Assembly (NCBI GenBank): GCA_018302185.1
Contig: JAGVZX010000065.1
Span: 1-6,866, forward strand
Origin: Candidatus Woesearchaeota archaeon
GTDB lineage: Archaea; Nanobdellota; Nanobdellia; Woesearchaeales; UBA10200
Length of the DNA stretch: 6,866 bases
Direction: 5' to 3'
In this document: positions 1-5,800 of the stretch, piece after piece
Position numbering within the stretch: position 1 is the first letter of the stretch
Layout: each line of letters begins with the position of its first letter
Made by a program: the position numbers and the translations under genes
The notes under the pieces: generated by a model
What the model was told of the DNA's origin: nothing
What the model saw: the letters and a program-made list of their open reading frames with translations, nothing else
Database searches by the model: none

Positions 1-144
1 ATGGCATACGACTACTCCCAAAAATCTTTACAGGGCTTATAGAACGAGGAAAAGCCAAAACAGTGTCCAGACTGCAAAGGAAGAGATATCGTGTTTGAGA
101 ACGAAGAGATAATCTGCAAAAAATGCGGATATGTGTTTGAATAG
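1..144 (+). pseudogene. Small TFIIB-type zinc-ribbon protein, reading frame interrupted by in-frame TAG
   Basis: Frame 1 opens with ATG at base 1 and reads MAYDYSQKSLQGL, then TAG at 40-42, then continues without another stop to TAG at 142-144. The second part is a clean zinc ribbon: CPDC (Cys 22 and 25), 13 residues, then CKKCG (Cys 39 and 42), closely resembling the N-terminal ribbon of archaeal TFB/TFIIB. The cyclin folds of a real TFB are absent, so this would be a 47-aa stand-alone ribbon of unknown role. No ATG, GTG or TTG start lies in frame between the TAG and the first Cys pair. Frame 3 between 36 and 50 reads L-I-E-R-G, which joins naturally to K-P-K-Q-C of frame 1, so two compensating single-base indels explain the break better than a lone nonsense change. 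Real decay, sequencing error or UAG decoding are all open. Upstream sequence is not visible, so the promoter and true start cannot be judged. Confidence 0.6.
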
Positions 145-148
145 GCAA

Positions 149-160
149 AGGTTTATATTA
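149..160 (+). promoter_or_regulatory. Candidate archaeal TATA box, distal, for the 230-aa membrane protein
   Basis: AGGTTTATATTA follows just after the zinc-ribbon frame; TTTATATTA at 152-160 fits the archaeal TATA consensus with purines before it where the BRE would lie. A start about 26 bp on would give a leader of about 50 nt that contains the GAGGT Shine-Dalgarno site of the next gene. This makes it the better of two candidates for that gene. Assigned from sequence only. Confidence 0.45.
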
Positions 161-193
161 TAATAAATTGTATCCCCTATTTAGATATTGTTA

Positions 194-203
194 AACTTTA
201 TAT
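194..203 (+). promoter_or_regulatory. Candidate archaeal TATA box, proximal, for the 230-aa membrane protein
   Basis: AACTTTATAT contains TTTATAT at 197-203. Transcription would start near 226, inside or after the GAGGT site at 224-228 and only a few bases before the ATG at 232, giving an almost leaderless message. Use of this box would make the Shine-Dalgarno site redundant, so the two candidate promoters imply different translation modes. Confidence 0.4.
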
Positions 204-222
204 CACAAATCAACTATAAAAA

Positions 223-228
223 AGAGGT
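223..228 (+). promoter_or_regulatory. Shine-Dalgarno site for the membrane protein gene
   Basis: AGAGGT lies three bases before the ATG at 232; GAGGT matches the complement of the archaeal 16S 3' end (CACCTC). The spacer is short, but the site supports ATG 232 as the start. Confidence 0.55.
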
Positions 229-231
229 ACC

Positions 232-924
232 ATGCCACCGATACTAATAGCCATACTCACATACTTCTGGGAATTATTGAAGACATGGCTTTCCTTATTT
301 GCTGCGCCAATATACAATCTTGAGATGCTCTGGATCATCATCCCTACTTATCTAAATTGGATTTTTGCAGACTTTTTCCAAGAAAAAAAAGGAACTAGCT
401 TGGGAAATGCGATCAGCAATGCAGTCATCATATTATGGGCAGCTGTTGACTGGACAAGGACAAGCATAAGGTTTCATGGTACAAAACTGATTACAGGATG
501 GCATCTTGCAGGCAACATATTTGCATCATTGATTGTCTTCGCATATGGTGTATGGATAGTCTATGAAGGCATAAAAGGCAAGAGCATAACCCATTATATC
601 GGAAGGATAAGGATAGTCACATATATTGTGCTGATGATAACACCATTAGTCTATAATTCAGACATCGCACTAGGCAAAGCGATAATTTCCATGATATTGT
701 TTTTCCCTGTGTATTATTATCTTGTTGAACTGTTAGATTATCTGCTGCCAGACCCAGAATCGATAAAAGAAGATGAAGGCAAGTCTGGAGGAAGTAGCAG
801 TGAATCAGGCAGCTCCTTTGATCTCTCAAATACATCAAGCAGCTCAGGAAGTTCAGAGCTTGGAAACTTAGGTAACTTAGACAATAACTCTTCACAAAAT
901 GATTTCAAGGATTTTAAATTGTGA
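232..924 (+). CDS. Hypothetical polytopic membrane protein with disordered Ser/Gly-rich tail
   Basis: I do not recognise this 230-aa protein and assign no function. Hydrophobic stretches suggest about six membrane segments: roughly residues 4-27, 32-49, 59-74, 92-111, 126-141 and 147-168. The N-terminal part is rich in aromatic residues. A charged loop, QEKKGTS, sits at 50-56, followed by an aspartate and arginine near the end of the third segment (AAVDWTRT, 70-77). From about residue 174 the protein turns hydrophilic: an acidic stretch (DPESIKEDEGK) leads into a Ser/Gly/Asn low-complexity tail to residue 230, with no hydrophobic segment and no Cys, probably disordered. The protein has no cysteine at all. 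ATG 232 is preceded by AGAGGT and two TATA-like boxes; the stop is TGA. The neighbours, a zinc-ribbon remnant upstream and gatB downstream after 198 non-coding bases, give no functional clue. It probably has its own promoter. Membrane topology is predicted by eye only. Confidence 0.85.
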   Translation: MPPILIAILTYFWELLKTWLSLFAAPIYNLEMLWIIIPTYLNWIFADFFQEKKGTSLGNAISNAVIILWAAVDWTRTSIRFHGTKLITGWHLAGNIFASLIVFAYGVWIVYEGIKGKSITHYIGRIRIVTYIVLMITPLVYNSDIALGKAIISMILFFPVYYYLVELLDYLLPDPESIKEDEGKSGGSSSESGSSFDLSNTSSSSGSSELGNLGNLDNNSSQNDFKDFKL

Positions 925-1122
925 TTAGGCAAAGGATTATTCTTTTGAAAGCATAAAACTTAAAAACAAGCAAACAATTAACTGGTAAAATTAAAACATA
1001 ATAATAAATAATAATAACCCTAATTAATAAACGAAATAACCTCAAATATAATTGTAGATTAAAATAAATAAGATTTAACCAACCAAATAAATTTCAGAAA
1101 AACAAATAATTGATATAAAAAA
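925..1122 (+). other. A-rich, G-poor intergenic leader upstream of gatB
   Basis: No coding frame survives: TAA stops occur in every + frame. After about 960 the + strand is strongly A-rich with very few G (about nine in the last 160 bases by hand count) and includes an AATAAT-type simple tract at about 1000-1017. A T-rich stretch, TTATTCTTTT at 937-946, could act as an archaeal oligo-T terminator for the membrane protein gene, but is weak. No strong TTTATATA box is present; AAATAAATTT at 1085-1094 is the only TATA-like site at a distance compatible with a near-leaderless gatB message, and in such AT-rich DNA it may be chance. Confidence 0.6.
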
Positions 1123-2562
1123 ATGACTAAACAAGTCTTACATCAATTTACAACAGATATCGTTATCGGCTTAGAAGTTCACGCACAGTTAAATACTAAC
1201 ACAAAGCTGTTCTGCGGCTGCGCAACATCTTCAGCATCAGGAAAAGAAGAACCTAACACAAGAACCTGTGAAGTATGCTTAGGGCATCCTGGAAGCAAGC
1301 CTGTGCTAAATAAGAGAGCTCTTGAATTTGGGATGAGATTATGCTTAGCTCTTGATTGTTATATTGCACCTACAATCTTATTCTCAAGAAAATCATATTT
1401 CTATCCAGACATGGCAAAAAATTACCAGATAACCCAGTATGAAGTGCCATTAGGCAATTCTGGAAAATTAAGATTAAGTTCAGGAAAAGAAGTAGGCATA
1501 GAGAGAGTGCATATTGAAGAAGACCCTGCTGCGTTAGTGCATCCTGCTGGAATGCAGGAAAGCAAATATGTGCTTGTTGATTACAATAGAAGCGGAAATC
1601 CATTATGCGAAGTTGTTACAAAGCCAGAGATGACTTCAGCAGATGAAGCTCGCGACTTTATGAAGCAGTTAGTTACAATTTTAGAATATCTAAACGTATT
1701 TGATGTGAATAAATGCACATTAAGGGCAGATGCAAATGTTTCTGTAAAAGAATCTGGATATACAAGAGTTGAGATCAAAAATATAAATGGCTTTAAAGAG
1801 ATTGAGAAAGCAATCCTTTATGAGGTTGAACGGCAGAAAAGAGATGTCAAGGAAGGCAAGAAGATTGTCATGGAAACAGTTGCATGGGATTCTGATAAAG
1901 GAATGACATTGCGCTTGCGATCCAAGGAAACAGAAGAAGATTATGGGTATATAATTGATCCGAATCTAGTTAAGACAGAGATCAGCAAAGACATGATCAT
2001 GCATGCAAAAATGAACATGCCTGAACTGCCTCAAGAAAAAGCCAAGCGCTATGTTGCAGAGTTTAAGATAGACAAGGATGATGCTGTTATTATCAGCAAT
2101 GACCTGAATGTTGCTGTGTTGTTTGAGAAAGTTGCTAGCGAGATCAATCCTGTAGCTGCATCAAAATGGTTCAGAAAAGAGCTGTTAAGAGTGCTTAACC
2201 TGAATAAATTAGATGCTACTCACTTGCTTATTGATGAAAGGCATATCATCGATCTTTTGAAATTGGTTGAAGAAGGAAAGATCAGCGACAGGGTATCTCA
2301 AAGATTGCTTGAAAGGATCATACTGGAGCCTGCAATGCCTTCTGAGATTGTAAAGAAAGAGAACTTGGAGAAAGTCCAAGACAAAAGCCAATTAGAAAAG
2401 ATATGTGAAGATGTCATAAAGACACATGCTTCAGTTGCAAAAGAATTTGCTGCAGGCAAGGGAGAAGCCCTTAATTACCTTATAGGCAAGGTCATGCGCG
2501 CAACTGCTGGCAAAGCAGATGCCAAGGAAGTCAAGTACATGATAAGGAAGCTTGTGAAGTAA
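1123..2562 (+). CDS. gatB: Aspartyl/glutamyl-tRNA amidotransferase subunit B
   Basis: GatB of the cytoplasmic GatCAB complex, which converts mischarged Asp-tRNA(Asn) and/or Glu-tRNA(Gln) to the amide form; GatB binds tRNA and ATP and activates the carboxylate, while GatA supplies ammonia. The 479-aa length is normal. Family blocks appear in order: IGLEVHAQLNT (15-25), Cys pairs C31-x-C33 and C49-x2-C52 typical of zinc-type GatB, FSRKSYFYPD (87-96) then YQITQYE, HIEEDPA (130-136), VDYNRSGNPL (152-161), RADANVSV (201-208) and VEIKNINGF (216-224). The last 150 or so residues form the helical and YqeY-like tRNA-binding part, ending GKVMRATAGKADAKEV and a basic tail. The usual DYRYFPDPDL block is altered here (273-282 reads DYGYIIDPNL). 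There is no Shine-Dalgarno site before ATG 1123, so translation may be leaderless or near so. No gatA or gatC flanks it, so the subunits are not in one operon here. In most archaea GatDE serves Gln and GatCAB serves Asn; which applies here is not visible. Confidence 0.97.
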   Translation: MTKQVLHQFTTDIVIGLEVHAQLNTNTKLFCGCATSSASGKEEPNTRTCEVCLGHPGSKPVLNKRALEFGMRLCLALDCYIAPTILFSRKSYFYPDMAKNYQITQYEVPLGNSGKLRLSSGKEVGIERVHIEEDPAALVHPAGMQESKYVLVDYNRSGNPLCEVVTKPEMTSADEARDFMKQLVTILEYLNVFDVNKCTLRADANVSVKESGYTRVEIKNINGFKEIEKAILYEVERQKRDVKEGKKIVMETVAWDSDKGMTLRLRSKETEEDYGYIIDPNLVKTEISKDMIMHAKMNMPELPQEKAKRYVAEFKIDKDDAVIISNDLNVAVLFEKVASEINPVAASKWFRKELLRVLNLNKLDATHLLIDERHIIDLLKLVEEGKISDRVSQRLLERIILEPAMPSEIVKKENLEKVQDKSQLEKICEDVIKTHASVAKEFAAGKGEALNYLIGKVMRATAGKADAKEVKYMIRKLVK

Positions 2563-2609
2563 GAGATAATAGCCCTTAAGTTCTAGATGGATTCAGATAA
2601 ACAGCAAGC

Positions 2610-2617
2610 TTTATATA
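2610..2617 (+). promoter_or_regulatory. TATA box for a leaderless message of the small RHH gene
   Basis: TTTATATA is a perfect archaeal TATA box. Its centre is about 26.5 bp before the A of the ATG at 2640, exactly where transcription should begin, so the small gene would be translated from a leaderless message; no Shine-Dalgarno site lies before that ATG, which agrees. It probably also drives the downstream surface-protein gene, since no TATA box is evident in the 23-nt gap between them. Confidence 0.7.
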
Positions 2618-2640
2618 CTTCTAATCTACATTATATACTA
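2611..2640 (+). repeat. 9-10 bp direct repeat spaced 20 bp over promoter and start codon
   Basis: TTATATACTT at 2611-2620 recurs as TTATATACTA at 2631-2640: nine identical bases, offset by exactly 20 bp or about two helical turns. The first copy is part of the TATA box, the second covers the expected transcription start and the A of the start codon. Tandem half-sites at whole-turn spacing suit a ribbon-helix-helix repressor, and the adjacent gene encodes a candidate. The AT-rich composition means chance is possible. Confidence 0.45.
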
Positions 2641-2798
2641 TGACTACTAAATCTACAAAGTCTACAAATCTTAGTTCTACAACCATACGAATAAGTTCAT
2701 CGACTAAAGAAGCTCTTGAAAATCTCGATTTTGTGAGGAAAGATACATTTGAGGAGATATTGCTAAAATTGATCGAACACTACAAAAATAAAAAATAA
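2640..2798 (+). CDS. Small ribbon-helix-helix-like protein (antitoxin/VapB-like fold)
   Basis: This 52-aa frame runs from ATG 2640 to TAA 2796-2798. After a Ser/Thr/Lys-rich N-terminal tail (residues 2-13) comes TTIRISSSTKEALENL: a short strand (14-19) with alternating basic/hydrophobic residues, then a helix (22-30), a turn (D30-F31-V32-R33-K34), and a second helix from about 36 (TFEEILLKLIEHYK). This strand-helix-helix order, with R17 pointing from the strand, matches ribbon-helix-helix DNA-binding or antitoxin-type small proteins that are common in archaea (VapB-like or DUF7557-like). It would dimerise through the strand to bind DNA. No PIN-domain or other toxin partner follows; instead a secreted giant protein starts 23 nt later. 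A perfect TATA box at leaderless distance supports expression. The fold is inferred from pattern; the target and function are unknown. An orphan antitoxin or an autoregulator of this two-gene unit are the main options. Confidence 0.8.
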   Translation: MTTKSTKSTNLSSTTIRISSSTKEALENLDFVRKDTFEEILLKLIEHYKNKK

Positions 2799-2809
2799 TT
2801 GCAGCTGAT

Positions 2810-2815
2810 AGGTGA
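2810..2815 (+). promoter_or_regulatory. Shine-Dalgarno site deciding the GTG start of the surface protein
   Basis: AGGTGA matches the archaeal anti-Shine-Dalgarno sequence and sits six bases before GTG 2822. The codon before this GTG, at 2819-2821, is TGA in the same frame, so no earlier start is possible, and the first in-frame ATG comes only at 3572, far inside the protein. Confidence 0.75.
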
Positions 2816-2821
2816 GGATGA

Positions 2822-5800
2822 GTGAAGATAAGAAAAACAGATAGCATACAGATAGCATTGATAACAGTAATAATCTTTGCATTTATAGCTACAGCAGTAA
2901 GCGAAGTTCAGGCAGGCAGCGTAAGCTATCGTTATGTCAAATGGGAAATAACAAAAAAGAACGGCAGTGAGTCATGCAATGCCAAGTCATGTATACAAGT
3001 TTCTGAGTTTGTTTTATTGCTCGATAATCAGAACGTTTCATGGCCATTAGGGACAAATACCTCAAATCCTGGTGGCAGTAATCCTGCAGGAGAAGAGCAT
3101 AACAGGAGCATTGATACAAACCTAAACACAAAATGGCTGGATTCTAATTTTAATTCTACAAGCACGACTGCAATTTACGGAAAGTCTAATCTGACGATAG
3201 ACACTGGCTCAGGAAATACTTTCACATTCAACGGCTATAAATGGGCAACTGGAAATGATGCGACACAGAGAGACCCTATAAGCTGGAACATCTATGGCAG
3301 CAATGATAACCTAACTTATACTCTACTCGATAACAGGTCAGATGAGACCATAACATCATTAAGAACAAATTGGACAAGCAACTATAGCCTAAACGCTGTT
3401 GACATAGCCAATCCTGCAATAGATTTCTCGACTCTTACTCCAGCAAACAGCACAGCAGTATCCAAAACATATGTTGAAACAAATTACTCGATCATAACAG
3501 CAAACCTGACTGAAGTCATCTATAATTGGAACGGAACAAACTACACCCTCTTTAACGATTCTCTTGTAATCATGATGAATTTTGACAATAGAAGTGCATT
3601 AGGAGAAAATAGCACACTTGCTGTAGATATTACAAGATTTAGCAATAATGCAACAATATATGGGGGAGCGCCTATGAACTCAACTTCAAGATATGGAAAT
3701 GCGCTCCAGCTTGATGGCTCAAATGATTATGCGCTCACCACAAATTTCACAAACCCAACAACTGCGATAACTGTTGCAGTCTGGGCAAAGAGCGCAAATG
3801 CAAACTGGAATGATAATGGATGGCTTGCAAGCAAAAGAGATGGCTTTGTCATGCATCCTGAACTTAACACTAAATATGTTTATTGGTTGCTTCATAACGG
3901 CACACATGAAAATGGAAATTCAAGCTGGAATACTTTTGGTTATGCCCCTTCAGATATCACGATATGGCATCATTATGTCGGAACATACGATGGCTCAACC
4001 AGCAACATAAAACTCTATGTGGATGGAATACTGAGAGTTTCTGGGAACAATGCTATGGGCAACATTAAAGCTGATACTGGACCGATGTATGTTGGCAAAG
4101 ATGATTACACCAATAGGTATGGAAAAGGTGCTGTCGATGATGTCCAAATTTGGGACAGGACTTTAAGCGCTGATGAAATCTATGTGCTTTACGTCTCAAG
4201 CTTGACTAAAATAAATAATAGCGATTGGAGCTTATATGTCAACCAAAGCAAAAATGCAACACATGGATTGGATGATGAAGCGTATACATATTATGCAGTT
4301 GCAAAAAATGGCAAAGGATTTGCAAATACAACTTCAGTGAACTATGTTACTGTTAATGTAAACGCACCAAATGTAACATTGAATCTTCCTACTGCTAATT
4401 ATGCCAATGATAGTGCAGCATTTGTAAATGTCTCATTCAACTGCTCTGTAACTGATTCAAGCGGATTAGCTAATATCAGCTTATATATTACAAACAGCAC
4501 AAACTCCAGTTTTGCACTGAACCAGACAACAAGCATCTCTGGAACATCAAACTCCACAAGATGGTTCCTAAATCTTTCAGCAGGAAATTATACATGGAAC
4601 TGCCTAAGTTATGATTCAGCCGGACAAAAAGCGTTTGCCTCTTCTAATAGGAGCATCAAGCTTAATTTTACATCCTCTTCATCTACAAATAATTCATGTG
4701 TTAATCTCAGCGATTCCTCTACTTACAGCGGGAAAGTTTCTTTCTCCAACAGTAGATATTATGTGTCACAAAACATAACATTATGTAGAGGAACTTACAA
4801 TACGACCGGGATACTTTTGCAATATAACGCTAACAATGTGACCATAGACTGCAATAGCTCAGTCTTGTTGGGAAACAACAGAAGCTCTACTATTGGTGTT
4901 TACATAGGTGAATATGATTACCCTACTGTCAAAAACTGTATCATCAAGCATTTTGGATCTGGAATTTACGGCAGCACTGGCTCGAACAATGGCTTGGTAG
5001 TAGATAACACCATTTTTGTAGCCTCTGTTTATGGCATATATCTTCGAGGTGGTGTAGGCTACAATATCAGCTTTAATAATGTGACAAGAGCAGGTATCCA
5101 GATAGATTCTTCATCCAATAATAATCTGATTGCTAACAACATCATCTATGGAAAAAGTGCATCAAACTATGGTATCGGAGTGCCAGATGCAACTGCAAAT
5201 AATATAACTGCAAATAACCTGTCAGGTGATATTTCTGGAATCTACTTATTCAAGTCATCTAACAACAGGTTTTATGATAACAGGATAGAAGGCACTTCAT
5301 CGACAGGCATCAACATTGCAGGGTATGTCCAAAAGAATTATTTTTACAATAATCTTCTCAATAATTCTGTTAATGTCAAGCATCTCACTGGCTCAGAGCT
5401 TAGAAATTACTTCAATACATCTAATTCCTCTGGCACAAACATCTGGGGAGGAAGCGCAATAGGAGGAAATTTCTGGGCAAATCCTACAGGCACAGGGCAT
5501 TCAGAGACATGCCAGGATGCAAACTCAGATTCTTTTTGTGATGCTAAATTATGGGTTGGGGCAGATAGCAATGATTATCTTCCGTTGGCAAAATCTGACA
5601 GTATTGCGCCAACTGTAACTATAACAACACCAGGAAACAATTCTTTTGTAAACGGCAACATAACTTTAGCTGCTGCTGCATCAGATGGTTATGGAGTAAC
5701 TAATGTGACATTTGAATACAAGAACTCAACAATAAATTATACTCTTTTATGCTATGACACAGCATCTCCATACACGTGCACTTGGCAGACAGCATTATTC

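Noticed and set aside
617..932. Two reverse-strand frames over the membrane protein gene
   Set aside because: They mirror the real coding strand and its Ser-rich tail; no promoter or ribosome site, and no plausible protein pattern.
1000..1035. AATAAT tract as a replication origin or microsatellite of note
   Set aside because: Short, imperfect, without paired origin boxes or an orc/cdc6 gene; fits general AT-rich spacer.
2563..2609. Stem-loop terminator after gatB
   Set aside because: Only the six-base palindrome CTTAAG is seen; no stable hairpin or oligo-T run could be supported.
2625..2681. Four copies of TCTACA (2625, 2652, 2661, 2676) as a regulatory repeat
   Set aside because: Three are in-frame Ser-Thr codon pairs in the RHH N-terminal tail, so repeat of codons explains them; spacing is irregular.
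2818..2844. ATG at 2818 as start of the large gene
   Set aside because: It is in another frame and reaches TAG after eight codons; GTG 2822 is in the long frame and has AGGTGA at good spacing.
3774..4010. 78-aa + strand frame inside the surface gene
   Set aside because: It overlaps the LamG coding region in another frame, has no ribosome site and no recognisable content; the long frame clearly encodes the real protein.
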